Positions 11,140 through 21,055 of a stretch of 64,000 bases of DNA are shown here, in pieces. The stretch spans positions 24,440 through 88,439 of the forward strand of contig CANNVE010000011.1 in the NCBI GenBank assembly GCA_947525975.1, in the 5' to 3' direction. The stretch is from an uncultured Muribaculaceae bacterium (GTDB taxonomy: Bacteria > Bacteroidota > Bacteroidia > Bacteroidales > Muribaculaceae). Positions within the stretch are counted from its first letter, which is position 1. Each line of letters opens with the position of its first letter. The notes under the pieces were generated by a model that was not told the DNA's origin, ran no database searches, and saw only the letters and a program-made list of their open reading frames with translations. A program made the translations under genes and the position numbers.

Positions 11140-11682
11140 ATGGATCAAGGACTTATACCCAAGCGCTACGCCAAAGCCATCTATGAGGTGGCTTTGGCCG
11201 GCGGGGCTCAAAAAGAGCTTTACGGCGAGATGCAGCGCATATCATCGGCTTTCGCCGCGGAGCCCGGGCTCAACCCCACGCTCAACAATCCGTTTGTCTC
11301 CGTAGCCGACAAGGTGGCGCTGATAAAGGCCGCCGCAGGCGGCGACACCGCTATCCTCGGCAGGGTGCTTGAGCTTTTGAGACAAAACGGCCGCATAGGC
11401 TTGATGCGCGACATAGCCGTGGCCTATGAGAGCATCTACCGCAAGGAAAACAAGATTTTCCGCGTGGTGGTGACAGCAGCCGCCCCTATGGACGAGGCTG
11501 AAGAGAAGAGGCTAAAGGACATGATAGTCTCGCACCTCGACGGCGGCGCGATGGAGTATACCTTCCGCGTAGATCCCGATCTGATCGGCGGCTTCACAGT
11601 CAGCATCGAAAACGAGCGACTCGACGCCTCTGTCAAGAATGAATTGAAACAACTGCGTCTTAAACTTTTAAGAAATAATTAG
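11140..11682 (+). CDS. atpH: ATP synthase delta subunit
   Basis: A 180-residue protein with the delta/OSCP pattern: N-terminal [14 protein letters not shown] and C-terminal [29 protein letters not shown] split over two short segments. It caps the F1 head and holds the b dimer. It is separated from atpA by 8 bases. Confidence 0.94.
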   Translation: MDQGLIPKRYAKAIYEVALAGGAQKELYGEMQRISSAFAAEPGLNPTLNNPFVSVADKVALIKAAAGGDTAILGRVLELLRQNGRIGLMRDIAVAYESIYRKENKIFRVVVTAAAPMDEAEEKRLKDMIVSHLDGGAMEYTFRVDPDLIGGFTVSIENERLDASVKNELKQLRLKLLRNN

Positions 11683-11690
11683 GCATCAAA

Positions 11691-13268
11691 ATGATAAATC
11701 CAAGCGAGATTTCCGCCGTTCTGAAACAGCAACTCGAAAATGTCAACTCGAAGGTGGCCTTCGAGGAAGTCGGCACTGTGCTTGAAGTAGGCGACGGCGT
11801 GGCCCACGTCTACGGCCTCGACAATGTCAGGGCCAACGAGCTTGTGGAGTTTGAGAACGGTGTCAAGGGCGTCGCCCTCAACCTCGAAGAGAGCAACGTC
11901 GGTGTGATTTTGCTCAACAATGTCAATAAAGTCACCGAAAACATGACAGTCCGCCGCACCGGAGAAATCGCTTCCATTCCCGTGGGAGAAGGCTTGCTCG
12001 GACGCGTCATCAACGTGCTTGGCGAGCCCATCGACGGTCGCGGCCCCATACAGGGCGAACTCCTGCGCATGCCTCTTGAGCGCAAGGCGCCCGGCGTGAT
12101 CTATCGCCAGCCCGTGAACCAGCCTCTGCAGACCGGCATCAAGGCTATCGACTCTATGGTGCCTATCGGTCGCGGACAGCGCGAGCTCATCATCGGCGAC
12201 CGCCAGATCGGCAAGACAGCCATCGCCATCGACACTATCATCAACCAGCGCTCTAACTATGAGGCAGGCAAGCCTGTATACTGCATCTATGTGGCCATCG
12301 GCCAAAAGGCTTCTTCAATCGCCGCCCTCGTGGAGACTCTGCGTCAGCACGGAGCGCTCGACTACACGGTGGTAGTGGCCGCATCGGCTTCCGACTCGGC
12401 TTCGATGCGCTATTATTCACCTTTCGCCGGAGTCGCCATCGGCGAATATTTCCGCGATACCGGCCGCGACGCCCTCATCGTCTATGATGACCTCTCGAAG
12501 CAGGCCGTGGCATATCGCGAGATTTCTCTTATCCTCAAGCGTCCTTCGGGCCGCGAGGCATATCCGGGCGACATTTTCTACCTGCATTCTCGCCTGCTCG
12601 AGCGAGCAGCCAAAATCATCGACAACCAGGAGATCGCCTCAAAGATGAATGACCTCCCCGCCGTGCTCAAAGACAAGGTGAAAGGCGGAGGCTCGCTCAC
12701 CGCTCTTCCCGTGATCGAGACTCAGGCTGGCGACGTTTCGGCCTATATCCCCACCAATGTGATTTCGATCACCGATGGCCAGATATATCTTGAGACATCG
12801 CTCTTCAACCGAGGCATCCGCCCCGCCATCAACGTCGGCATTTCTGTGTCGCGCGTAGGCGGCAACGCACAGATCAAGTCGATGAAGAAAGTGGCCGGAA
12901 CGCTCAAGATCGATCAGGCTCAGTTCCGCGAGCTCGAGTCGTTCACCAAGTTTGGCGGCGACATCGACCCCGTAACAGCGCGCGTAATCGACAAAGGCCG
13001 CAAGAACGAACGCCTGCTCATCCAGCCTCAGTATCGACCGATGGCTGTAGAAGACGAAGTAGCGCTCATCTACTGCGGCGTAAACGGACTTCTGAGCGAC
13101 GTGCCCCTCGACAAGGTGGCCGAGTTCGAGAAGCGCATGCTGCAGCTGCTCAAGGCCAAACACCGCGAAGACGTGCTGGCCGTGATCAAGCAGGGCAAGC
13201 TCACCGACGATGTCACAGCCAAGCTCACCGCAGCCGCCAATGAGGTGGCAGGCGCTCTGGCTGATTAA
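11691..13268 (+). CDS. atpA: ATP synthase alpha subunit
   Basis: The 525-residue regulatory nucleotide-binding subunit has a Walker A motif GDRQIGKT (169-176), the sequence [21 protein letters not shown] around the alpha signature region, and [15 protein letters not shown]. It alternates with beta in the F1 head. A 117-base gap with a very GC-rich hairpin separates it from atpG, the largest gap inside the atp set. Confidence 0.96.
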   Translation: MINPSEISAVLKQQLENVNSKVAFEEVGTVLEVGDGVAHVYGLDNVRANELVEFENGVKGVALNLEESNVGVILLNNVNKVTENMTVRRTGEIASIPVGEGLLGRVINVLGEPIDGRGPIQGELLRMPLERKAPGVIYRQPVNQPLQTGIKAIDSMVPIGRGQRELIIGDRQIGKTAIAIDTIINQRSNYEAGKPVYCIYVAIGQKASSIAALVETLRQHGALDYTVVVAASASDSASMRYYSPFAGVAIGEYFRDTGRDALIVYDDLSKQAVAYREISLILKRPSGREAYPGDIFYLHSRLLERAAKIIDNQEIASKMNDLPAVLKDKVKGGGSLTALPVIETQAGDVSAYIPTNVISITDGQIYLETSLFNRGIRPAINVGISVSRVGGNAQIKSMKKVAGTLKIDQAQFRELESFTKFGGDIDPVTARVIDKGRKNERLLIQPQYRPMAVEDEVALIYCGVNGLLSDVPLDKVAEFEKRMLQLLKAKHREDVLAVIKQGKLTDDVTAKLTAAANEVAGALAD

Positions 13269-13282
13269 AAGCACCCACAAAT

Positions 13283-13308
13283 CCGCGCCGCCCTCCGCGG
13301 CGGCGCGG
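13283..13308 (+). promoter_or_regulatory. GC-rich hairpin between atpA and atpG
   Basis: A perfect 10-bp stem made only of G and C (13283-13292 with 13299-13308) has a 6-base loop and is followed by A-rich sequence, not T. It is therefore unlikely to terminate. It could stabilise the upstream mRNA or mark a processing site. Confidence 0.45.
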
Positions 13309-13385
13309 AAAATAAATATCTGGCGGCCCAGCGGGCTGACCGAGCAATGACAATAACGAAATCAATCATATTCCAACCACTATAA

Positions 13386-14264
13386 ATGGCAACACTGCGA
13401 GAATTAAAAGGACGCATCGGATCGGTAGCCTCGTCGGAGAAAATCACGGGCGCCATGAAGATGATATCGTCAGCCAAGATGCACAAGGCCGAGAGCGAGC
13501 TCAAGCGCCTGCTCCCGTTCCGCAGGCAGATCCAGGCAATTATCGCCAATCTCCTAAGCAGCGACGCTCAGTTCTCGTCGCCTCTGACAGAGAGCGCACC
13601 TGTCGAAAGAATGGCGATCGTGGTGTTAGGCAGCGACGACGGCCTCTGCGGAGCCTACAATGCCAACATGGCCAAGTACCTGAAGGCTCACATCGACCAG
13701 CTGCGCGCTGACATGGGGCTCGGCCTGAAGATTGACATCTATCCGGTGGGCAAAAAGATGGTGAAGGCTATGCTCAAACTCGCTGACGCCAACACCCGTG
13801 TGCTCACTGACTCCGAAGTCAACACCAAGAGCTCGGGCGAGAAGGTGAAAGCATTCAACAACCTCCTTGTTGAGAAATTTTTGTCGAAGGAAGTGCAGCG
13901 CGTCGACCTGGCATATATGAATTTCAAGTCGATAAGCCGGCAGGTGCCGGTGGCCGAGCAGATGATGCCCGTGCGTCCAGAGATGTTTGGCGATGACAGC
14001 GGCCATGTGAAGCCATATCTGTTTGAGCCTGACGCAAACACCATCTACGGAGTGGTGCTTCCGATGTTCCTGCTGTCGACCCTCGAAGAGGTATTCGGCG
14101 AGAACCGAGCCTCGGAGCAGGCTGCCCGCGTGATGGCCATGCAGAGCGCCAACGACAACGCCAAGAAGCTCCTCGACCAGCTGCAGCTCGAATACAACAA
14201 ACTTCGCCAGCAAAGCATCACCAATGAGCTTCTCGACATCGTCGGAGGCCAGAAACGCGATTAA
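13386..14264 (+). CDS. atpG: ATP synthase gamma subunit
   Basis: The 292-residue central shaft begins with ATLRELKGRIGSVASSEKITGAMKMISSAKM, given here in two parts as the N-terminal helix, and ends with the conserved helix NDNAKKLLDQLQLEYNKLRQ followed by QSITNELLDIVGG. GSDDGLCGAYNANM is the usual Rossmann-like motif. It is the last atp gene; nuoI starts 42 bases later on the same strand with no terminator in between. Confidence 0.95.
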   Translation: MATLRELKGRIGSVASSEKITGAMKMISSAKMHKAESELKRLLPFRRQIQAIIANLLSSDAQFSSPLTESAPVERMAIVVLGSDDGLCGAYNANMAKYLKAHIDQLRADMGLGLKIDIYPVGKKMVKAMLKLADANTRVLTDSEVNTKSSGEKVKAFNNLLVEKFLSKEVQRVDLAYMNFKSISRQVPVAEQMMPVRPEMFGDDSGHVKPYLFEPDANTIYGVVLPMFLLSTLEEVFGENRASEQAARVMAMQSANDNAKKLLDQLQLEYNKLRQQSITNELLDIVGGQKRD

Positions 14265-14306
14265 TACAAGGCATAAAAACGAAAACCGAAAACTAAACTC
14301 AATACA

Positions 14307-15029
14307 ATGGGTAGCGTATCCGAATATTTCAAATCTCTCGGCGCGGGCGTAGTCAGCCTGGTCAAAGGCCTTCAGGTCACAGGCTCGGAGCTTGTAAAAG
14401 GCAAGATCACCGAATACTATCCCGAAGACCGAAACACCTACAAGTGGCCTGAGAGATTCCGTGCAATCCTCACCCTGGTCTATGACAAGGACGGAAACCA
14501 CAAGTGCATCGCTTGCGGCACTTGCGAGCGTGTTTGCCCCAACGGCACAATCCATCTTGACACAAAGATGGTAGAGACATGGGATGGCAAGAAGAAAAAG
14601 AAGCTCGACAAATACTTCTACGATCTCGGCACTTGCACATTCTGCGATCTCTGCGTCACTAACTGCCCCACCGACGCGTTGGCGTTCAGCAACGATTTCG
14701 AGCAGGCAGTCTTCACACGCGAAAAACTTCTTAAGAAACTCAACTACCTGCCCGAGAAGGAGGAGCCCAAGCCCACGCCCGAGCAGATAGCCAAGCTGCA
14801 GGCCGAGAAGGAGGCCAAGATAGCCGCCGCCAAAGCCGCCGCAGCAGCGAAGGCTGCAGCAGCCGGCGCTGCCCCCGCAGCCGCTCCCGCCGTCAACGAC
14901 AAGCTCGCAGCCGCAATCGAGAAGGCCAAGCAGGCCGTGGCCGACGCCGCCACTCCCGAGGAGAAGGCTGCAGCCCAGGCCAAGCTCGACAAGATCGAGG
15001 CTGCCCTCAAAGCCAAGGGCGCTATGTGA
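14307..15029 (+). CDS. nuoI: Complex I subunit I with an Ala/Lys-rich C-terminal tail
   Basis: The 240-residue ferredoxin-like subunit holds clusters N6a and N6b: Cys67, 70, 73, 77 and Cys110, 113, 116, 120 form two CxxCxxCxxxCP motifs. These pass electrons to NuoB. From about residue 150 the chain continues for 90 residues as an Ala, Lys and Glu-rich tail (KAAAAAKAAAAGAAPAAAP, then a helical VADAATPEEKAAAQAKLDK part), which is absent from ordinary NuoI of about 160-180 residues. In a complex I without NuoEFG, the tail could dock another electron donor; that is inference. Confidence 0.92.
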   Translation: MGSVSEYFKSLGAGVVSLVKGLQVTGSELVKGKITEYYPEDRNTYKWPERFRAILTLVYDKDGNHKCIACGTCERVCPNGTIHLDTKMVETWDGKKKKKLDKYFYDLGTCTFCDLCVTNCPTDALAFSNDFEQAVFTREKLLKKLNYLPEKEEPKPTPEQIAKLQAEKEAKIAAAKAAAAAKAAAAGAAPAAAPAVNDKLAAAIEKAKQAVADAATPEEKAAAQAKLDKIEAALKAKGAM

Positions 15030-15082
15030 TGCCTTGCGCGTAACCGCATAATCATCGAAAGAAATAATAAAACAATCAATAT

Positions 15083-15595
15083 ATGGATTCAGTAGGAAGT
15101 ATCATTCTGTATGTGGTCATCGCCCTTGTGATGATCGCTTGCTCGGTACTCGCTGTCACCACCCGCAAGATCCTGCGTGCGGCCACCTATCTGCTGTTCA
15201 CCCTCTTCGCCGCCGCCGCGCTTTATTTCATGCTCGGCTACGAATTCCTGGGTGCGGTGCAGATAGCGGTCTATGCCGGAGGCATTGTGGTGCTATTCGT
15301 CTTCGCAATCTTGCTGACGTCTAAGCCCGGTGACAAGGCCGAGAAACTCACCTCTAAATCTCACACTCTCGGCATGGTGGCCGCGCTGGCGATGCTTTGC
15401 GTCGCAGGCTATGGCCTTGTCAAGCAAGTGATCAGCGCCACAGCGATGCCCCAGATGGCAGAGCAGACGATGGCGGAGGTGGGAGAAACTCTCATGGGCA
15501 CCGGACACGCCCAGTATCTGCTCCCCTTCGAGGCAGTGAGCGTCTTGTTGTTGGCATGTATAATCGGTGGCGTTGTGATCGCCCGTAAACGTTGA
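15083..15595 (+). CDS. nuoJ: Complex I subunit J
   Basis: A 170-residue protein with five hydrophobic helices. The third helix shows the NuoJ pattern YEFLGAVQIAVYAGGIVVLFVF (split at FLGAVQI), which contains the pi-bulge used in coupling. The C-terminal helix ends with GGVVIARK. It is followed by nuoK after 6 bases. Confidence 0.93.
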   Translation: MDSVGSIILYVVIALVMIACSVLAVTTRKILRAATYLLFTLFAAAALYFMLGYEFLGAVQIAVYAGGIVVLFVFAILLTSKPGDKAEKLTSKSHTLGMVAALAMLCVAGYGLVKQVISATAMPQMAEQTMAEVGETLMGTGHAQYLLPFEAVSVLLLACIIGGVVIARKR

Positions 15596-15601
15596 CGCAT
15601 T

Positions 15602-15913
15602 ATGGAGATTACACTGATTTACTGGCTTGTGCCGACCCTCGTGATGTTCTGCTGCGGAGTCTACGGCTTCATCACCCGCAAGAATATGATCGCGATTCTG
15701 ATCTCGCTTGAGCTCATGCTCAATGCCGTAGACATCAACTTCGCATTGTTCAACCGTTACCTGCACCCCGAGATGATGGAGGGCATGTTCTTCACCCTCT
15801 TCGCCATCGCCATCGCGGCGGCCGAGACGGCTGTGGCCATCGCCATCATCCTCAATATCTTCCGCTCCGTGAAGAATGTAGACGTGCAGGGTATTGACCA
15901 AATGAAATTCTGA
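15602..15913 (+). CDS. nuoK: Complex I subunit K
   Basis: The 103-residue protein has three helices and two buried acidic residues in the second and third: SLELMLNAVDINFALF and AIAAAETAVAIAIILNIF. The latter is the usual NuoK signature. It belongs to the membrane proton path. Only 5 bases separate it from nuoL. Confidence 0.95.
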   Translation: MEITLIYWLVPTLVMFCCGVYGFITRKNMIAILISLELMLNAVDINFALFNRYLHPEMMEGMFFTLFAIAIAAAETAVAIAIILNIFRSVKNVDVQGIDQMKF

Positions 15914-15918
15914 GCGCC

Positions 15919-17853
15919 ATGACAACATTAGCTATTCTTATTTTGGCCATCCCCCTCTTCATGTTCCTGCTGCTTGGTCTTCTTGGCATGAAGATGAGCC
16001 ACAAGCTGGCCGGATGGTTGGGCTGCCTTGGCATGGGCACTACCCTGGTGCTGGCTTACACCACAGCCTTCACCTATTATTTCGACCCCGAATACACCTC
16101 CGAGATCGGTCAGCGCCTGCAGGTGCTTCTCTTCAACGAGACCTGGCTCCAATTCACAGAGAAGCTTGTGATCAACATCGGCTTCCTGCTTGATCCCATC
16201 TCGGCCCTTATGCTTGTTGTGATCACCACGATTTCATTCCTGGTGCATCTCTACTCGCTCGGATACATGGAGGGCGAGAAAGGCTTCCAGCGCTATTACG
16301 CTTTCCTTTCTCTCTTCAGCTTCTCGATGCTTCTGCTCGTGGTGGCCACCAACATCTTCCAGATGTATATCGGCTGGGAGCTCGTGGGCGCATCTTCTTA
16401 TCTGCTCATCGGCTTCTACTACACCAAGCATTCGGCTGTTTCGGCCTCGAAGAAGGCATTCATCGTGACCCGCTTTGCCGATCTTGGCTTCCTCCTCGGC
16501 ATTCTCATCCTGTCGTTCTACACCGAGACATTTGACTTCATCACCCTCACGAGCAATCCCGACGCCGTGCTCACACGCTTCGGTGGCGCCACATTCATGG
16601 GCGCATCGGCTCTCACCTGGGCTTTGATCCTTATCTTCACCGGCGGTATGGGCAAGTCAGCCATGATGCCTCTGCACATCTGGCTTCCCGACGCTATGGA
16701 AGGCCCCACACCCGTGTCGGCCCTTATCCACGCAGCCACTATGGTTGTGGCAGGCGTGTTCCTGGTGGCCCGTATGTTCCCGGTCTATCTGCTTGACTTC
16801 GACGCCACTCTCTTCATCGTGTGCGTTGGCGGCATCACCGCTTTCTACGCAGCCATGGTGGCCTGCACCCAGATCGACATCAAGCGCGTGCTCGCATTCT
16901 CCACGATTTCGCAGATTGCCTTCATGATGGTTTCGCTCGGCGTAGCCAGCGACGGCATGGGCATACCCTCTCACCATGGGCTCGGCTACATGGCCTCGAT
17001 GTTCCACATGTTCACTCACGCCATGTTCAAGGCACTTCTCTTCCTTGGAGCCGGCGCCCTTATCCACGCAGTGCACAGCAATGACTACACAGCCATGCAC
17101 GGCCTGCGCAAATACATGCCCATCACCCATGTGACCTTCCTCATCGGCTGTCTCGCAATCGCGGGCATTCCTCCCTTCTCGGGTTTCTTCTCGAAGGACG
17201 AGATTCTGGCTGCCTGCTATCACTGGCATCCCTTCATCGGCCTTTGGATGTCGATGGTTGCCGGTCTGACGGCCTTCTATATGTTCCGCCTCTACTACCT
17301 CATCTTCTGGTGGAAAGAGCACAAGGTGGAGCACGGCCACACTCCCCACGAGGCTCCGCTGCCTATGCGCATACCTCTGATCTTCCTCGCAGCAGTTTCT
17401 GTTGTGGCAGGCTTCATTCCCTTCGGCCACTTCGTGACCTGGGACCGCATGCCCTATGACATACATCTCGATCTCGCCGTTGCAGGCTCAAGCATCGGCA
17501 TCGCTCTTGTAGCTATCTTCATCGCCTACAAGATGTATTGCCACGAAAACAACGCTCCGGCCAAGATGAAGGCTGCGCTTCCCGCTCTTTGGGATTGGTG
17601 CCACCACCGCTTCTACTGGGACGAACTCTATATGTTCATCACCCACAAGATAATCTTCGGCCTGATCTGCAAGCCCATCGCCTGGTTTGACCGCCACATC
17701 ATCGACGGCACCATGGATGCCTTCGCAATCGTTACCAACAAGGCATCCTACGCTATACGCGGCCTCCAGAGCGGTCAGGTGCAGATGTATGTTTGGGTTT
17801 ATCTCATCGGCGCGCTTCTGCTTGCGGCCGTAGGCATAATTTGTGTATTCTAA
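15919..17853 (+). CDS. nuoL: Complex I subunit L (antiporter-like proton channel)
   Basis: The 644-residue distal pump subunit belongs to the Mrp-antiporter family. It has about 16 helices, the channel Glu in IGWELVGASSYLLIGF, and the Lys-bearing helices near GGMGKSAMMPLHIWLPDAMEGPTPVSALIHAATMV (read as two motifs). The C-terminal lateral helix and the anchoring final TM are present (VYLIGALLLAAVGIICVF). It is full length and unbroken. Confidence 0.95.
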   Translation: MTTLAILILAIPLFMFLLLGLLGMKMSHKLAGWLGCLGMGTTLVLAYTTAFTYYFDPEYTSEIGQRLQVLLFNETWLQFTEKLVINIGFLLDPISALMLVVITTISFLVHLYSLGYMEGEKGFQRYYAFLSLFSFSMLLLVVATNIFQMYIGWELVGASSYLLIGFYYTKHSAVSASKKAFIVTRFADLGFLLGILILSFYTETFDFITLTSNPDAVLTRFGGATFMGASALTWALILIFTGGMGKSAMMPLHIWLPDAMEGPTPVSALIHAATMVVAGVFLVARMFPVYLLDFDATLFIVCVGGITAFYAAMVACTQIDIKRVLAFSTISQIAFMMVSLGVASDGMGIPSHHGLGYMASMFHMFTHAMFKALLFLGAGALIHAVHSNDYTAMHGLRKYMPITHVTFLIGCLAIAGIPPFSGFFSKDEILAACYHWHPFIGLWMSMVAGLTAFYMFRLYYLIFWWKEHKVEHGHTPHEAPLPMRIPLIFLAAVSVVAGFIPFGHFVTWDRMPYDIHLDLAVAGSSIGIALVAIFIAYKMYCHENNAPAKMKAALPALWDWCHHRFYWDELYMFITHKIIFGLICKPIAWFDRHIIDGTMDAFAIVTNKASYAIRGLQSGQVQMYVWVYLIGALLLAAVGIICVF

Positions 17854-17892
17854 TGACAGCCCCGCGCTAATCCTAAAAAATACGTTTTTGCA

Positions 17893-19398
17893 ATGTTTTC
17901 TAATATACTGATCTACTTTGTGGTGATCCCCCTGCTGATGCTTGCGGGACTCGCCCTGTGCAAGAATATCAAGCAGATACGCGCTGTGGCAGTCGTTGGC
18001 TCTCTGGCCCTCACGGCTCTCTCGGTCTACCTGCTTGTAGACTTCTTGGCTCTGCGCGCGGCCGGCGACACCGCTCCTATGCTCTATCTGGGCTCTTGGG
18101 AATGGTTCGGCCCGCTCAACATCAACCTTTCAGTAGGCGTCGACGGCATATCGATCGCCATGCTTCTGCTCTCGTCGATCATCGTGTTTGCCGGCTCGTT
18201 CGCATCGTGGACCATCGATCAGCCCAAGGAGTTCTTCCTTTGGCTCATCCTTCTGTCCACCGGCGTTTTCGGCTTCTTCATCTCGATTGACCTCTTCACA
18301 ATGTTTATGTTCTATGAGGTTGCCCTCATCCCCATGTACCTCCTCATCGGTGTCTGGGGATCAGGCCGCAAGGAATACTCGGCCATGAAGCTCACGCTAA
18401 TGCTCATGGGCGGTTCGGCCTTCCTGATGCTCGGCCTCATCGGCATTTACTATCACAGCGCGCCCGTAGGCGCGGAGCGCACCTGGGATCTTCTTGAGAT
18501 CGCCCGCAACGGCTCTATCAGCACCGGCTGGCAATATTTCCTCTTCCCCATGACATTCGTGGGCTTCGGCGTGCTCGGTGCTATGTTCCCCTTCCACACC
18601 TGGAGCCCCGACGGTCACGCATCAGCCCCTACGGCAGTGTCGATGCTCCACGCCGGCGTGCTCATGAAGCTCGGTGGCTATGGCTGCTTCCGCGTCGCCA
18701 TCTATCTGATGCCCGAAGCCGCTCATGACCTGGCCTGGATCTTCCTCGTGCTCACTGGCATCTCGGTGGTCTACGGCGCCTTCAGCGCATGCGTGCAGAC
18801 CGACCTCAAATACATCAACGCCTACTCATCGGTGTCGCACTGCGGTCTTGTGCTCTTCGCCATCCTCATGCTCAACACCACCGCCATGACAGGCGCCATC
18901 ATGCAGATGCTCTCACACGGCTTGATGACGGCTCTCTTCTTCGCCCTCATCGGCCAGATCTACGGACGCACCCACACACGCGACATCACCAAGATGGGCG
19001 GTCTGATGCAGATCATGCCTTATCTGTCGGTATGCTATGTGATTGCGGGTATGGCATCGCTCGGCCTGCCAGGCCTCAGCGGCTTTGTGGCTGAGATGAC
19101 GATATTCGTCGGCTCATTCGCCCACACTGATATGTTCCACCGCGTATTCACCGTGCTGGCCTGCTGCTCTATCGTGATCACCGCAGTCTACATCCTGCGC
19201 GTTGTTGGCAAGCTGCTCTTCGGCCCCGTGCAGGATGAGCACCACCGCCAGCTCACCGACGCCACCTGGTGGGAGCGCGTGTCGACAGTCACCCTCATCG
19301 TTTGCGTGGCTGCCATCGGCTGCTTCCCCAACTTCTTCGCTAACCTTATCAGAGCAACGTTCACGCCCGAGATCTTCACCGTGCTCGGCCTCAACTAA
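17893..19398 (+). CDS. nuoM: Complex I subunit M (antiporter-like proton channel)
   Basis: A 501-residue subunit with about 14 helices and the NuoM motifs MFYEVALIPMYLLIG (channel Glu), TFVGFGVLGAMFPFHTW, and SPDGHASAPTAVSMLHAGV. It is one of three antiporter-like proton channels. It starts 39 bases after nuoL and is followed by nuoN after 17 bases. Confidence 0.95.
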   Translation: MFSNILIYFVVIPLLMLAGLALCKNIKQIRAVAVVGSLALTALSVYLLVDFLALRAAGDTAPMLYLGSWEWFGPLNINLSVGVDGISIAMLLLSSIIVFAGSFASWTIDQPKEFFLWLILLSTGVFGFFISIDLFTMFMFYEVALIPMYLLIGVWGSGRKEYSAMKLTLMLMGGSAFLMLGLIGIYYHSAPVGAERTWDLLEIARNGSISTGWQYFLFPMTFVGFGVLGAMFPFHTWSPDGHASAPTAVSMLHAGVLMKLGGYGCFRVAIYLMPEAAHDLAWIFLVLTGISVVYGAFSACVQTDLKYINAYSSVSHCGLVLFAILMLNTTAMTGAIMQMLSHGLMTALFFALIGQIYGRTHTRDITKMGGLMQIMPYLSVCYVIAGMASLGLPGLSGFVAEMTIFVGSFAHTDMFHRVFTVLACCSIVITAVYILRVVGKLLFGPVQDEHHRQLTDATWWERVSTVTLIVCVAAIGCFPNFFANLIRATFTPEIFTVLGLN

Positions 19399-19415
19399 TA
19401 AACATTATCACGAAA

Positions 19416-20864
19416 ATGGACTATTCACAATTCTTGGCAATGAAGCAGGAGATCGGCCTGTTGGTGGTCTTCCTCCTCGTCTTCTTGTACGATACCTTCA
19501 TGCCGCAGCGCAGCGGCAAGGCATTGCCCGTGTTCACGACCGTGCTGATGCTGGCCGCCACGGTGGCAGGCTTCTTCCCTTGCCTCCTCGGCACAGGCAG
19601 CATGTCGGCGTTCGCCGGCATGTATGAGACATCGCCCATCGTATGCGCGATCAAGGGCGTGCTCAATATCGGCGTGGTCATCGTGCTTATCCAATCCTAT
19701 GTGTGGGCCGACAGCGCACCCATGCAGCAGCGCCGTGGCGAATACCTTGAGCTCACCTTGCTCACGCTCTTCGGCATGTATCTGATGATCTCCGCCCGCC
19801 ACTTCCTGCTCTTCGTCATCGGCCTTGAGACCGCGTCTCTGCCCCTCGCTACTATGGTGGCTCTCGACAAAGACCACTATGAAAGCCGCGAGGCAGCCGT
19901 GAAGTATATCCTCACCGCCATCTTCTCGTCGGCAGTGTTCATGATGGGCCTGTCATACGTCTATGGCCTTTCAGGCTCGCTCTACTTCAACGATATCGCT
20001 GTCAACATCGCCTCGCAGATGAGCCCGCTGCTCATAATCGCAATGGTGTTTGTGATGGCCGGCATCGGCTTCAAGCTCTCGCTCGTGCCTTTCCACCTCT
20101 GGACAGCCGACGTATATCAGGGTGCCCCTACCTCGGTCACCTCATACCTGTCGGTAATCTCCAAGGGCTCGGCCGCTTTCGCCTTCCTGGTGATTCTGGC
20201 CCAGGCTTTCGGCACAATCTACGCCGACACATGGGAGTGGATGCTCTATGCGCTTATCGTGCTCACGATCACCATCGGCAACCTCTTCGCCATGCGCCAG
20301 CGCAACATGAAGCGTTTCCTCGCATTCTCGTCAGTGTCGCAGGCCGGCTACATCATGCTCGGCGTGATCGCTTTCAATGTCACAGGCATGGCGTCGCTCG
20401 TATACTACATCCTTGTGTACATCTTCTCCAATCTTGCCGCATTCGGCGTGATTCAGGCTATCGAGAATGCCACCGGCAAGCTCAGCATGGATGACTACAA
20501 GGGTCTGTACAAGACTAACCCGCGTCTGTCGTTTGCCATGATGCTCGCCATGTTCTCGCTCGCCGGTATTCCTCCCTTCGCAGGCTTCTTCTCGAAGTTC
20601 TTCATCTTCACCGGAGCCATCGCCCAGAGATCGGTTGCCATCTATGTGCTTGTGCTCATCGCCTTGATCAACACCATCATCTCGCTCTACTATTACCTGC
20701 TGGTGGTGAAGGCAATGTTCATCAGCCCCGACGAGTGCGTGATACCCACGTTCAAGAGCGCTTGCAGCGAGCGTCTCGGCCTCTGGATCACAGTGGCCGG
20801 CATCATCCTGCTCGGCATCGTCAGCTGCGTCTACAACTGGCTCAGCGGCATCGCAGTGATGTAA
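19416..20864 (+). CDS. nuoN: Complex I subunit N (antiporter-like proton channel)
   Basis: The 482-residue subunit carries FVIGLETASLPLATMVAL with its channel Glu, FKLSLVPFHLWTADVYQGAP and RNMKRFLAFSSVSQAGY. It completes the set A, B, CD, H, I, J, K, L, M, N, so nuoE, nuoF and nuoG are absent and the NADH-oxidising arm is missing, as in other Bacteroidales. A strong terminator lies 20 bases after the stop. Confidence 0.95.
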   Translation: MDYSQFLAMKQEIGLLVVFLLVFLYDTFMPQRSGKALPVFTTVLMLAATVAGFFPCLLGTGSMSAFAGMYETSPIVCAIKGVLNIGVVIVLIQSYVWADSAPMQQRRGEYLELTLLTLFGMYLMISARHFLLFVIGLETASLPLATMVALDKDHYESREAAVKYILTAIFSSAVFMMGLSYVYGLSGSLYFNDIAVNIASQMSPLLIIAMVFVMAGIGFKLSLVPFHLWTADVYQGAPTSVTSYLSVISKGSAAFAFLVILAQAFGTIYADTWEWMLYALIVLTITIGNLFAMRQRNMKRFLAFSSVSQAGYIMLGVIAFNVTGMASLVYYILVYIFSNLAAFGVIQAIENATGKLSMDDYKGLYKTNPRLSFAMMLAMFSLAGIPPFAGFFSKFFIFTGAIAQRSVAIYVLVLIALINTIISLYYYLLVVKAMFISPDECVIPTFKSACSERLGLWITVAGIILLGIVSCVYNWLSGIAVM

Positions 20865-20883
20865 GAATCCTTATCCACATAAT

Positions 20884-20927
20884 AAACATAGCGGGAATCA
20901 CTTTGAAGTGATTCCCGCTATGTTTTT
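20884..20927 (+). terminator. Strong terminator closing the nuo-atp-nuo block
   Basis: A perfect 19-bp stem (20884-20902 with 20907-20925) closes on a 4-base loop and overlaps a run of five T. It is the only strong terminator seen between nuoA and ribBA, which supports one long transcription unit. Confidence 0.9.
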
Positions 20928-20999
20928 GTCTGGTTGTCGGAGAACTACTGACCCATCAGCGTGGATTTTTATGGTGGCATAGTTGGAGCAGGATAGCCC

Positions 21000-21020
21000 G
21001 TGCGTTTCGGAGAAACGCAC
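21000..21020. other. Small hairpin downstream of ribBA
   Basis: A 9-bp perfect stem (21000-21008 with 21012-21020) with a 3-base loop lies 36 bases beyond the ribBA stop. There is no T-run in either direction, so it may be a weak terminator or a 3' stabiliser. Confidence 0.35.
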
Positions 21021-21055
21021 CTCCGCTTATGTTAAATGCACCTCCATCATACTTG

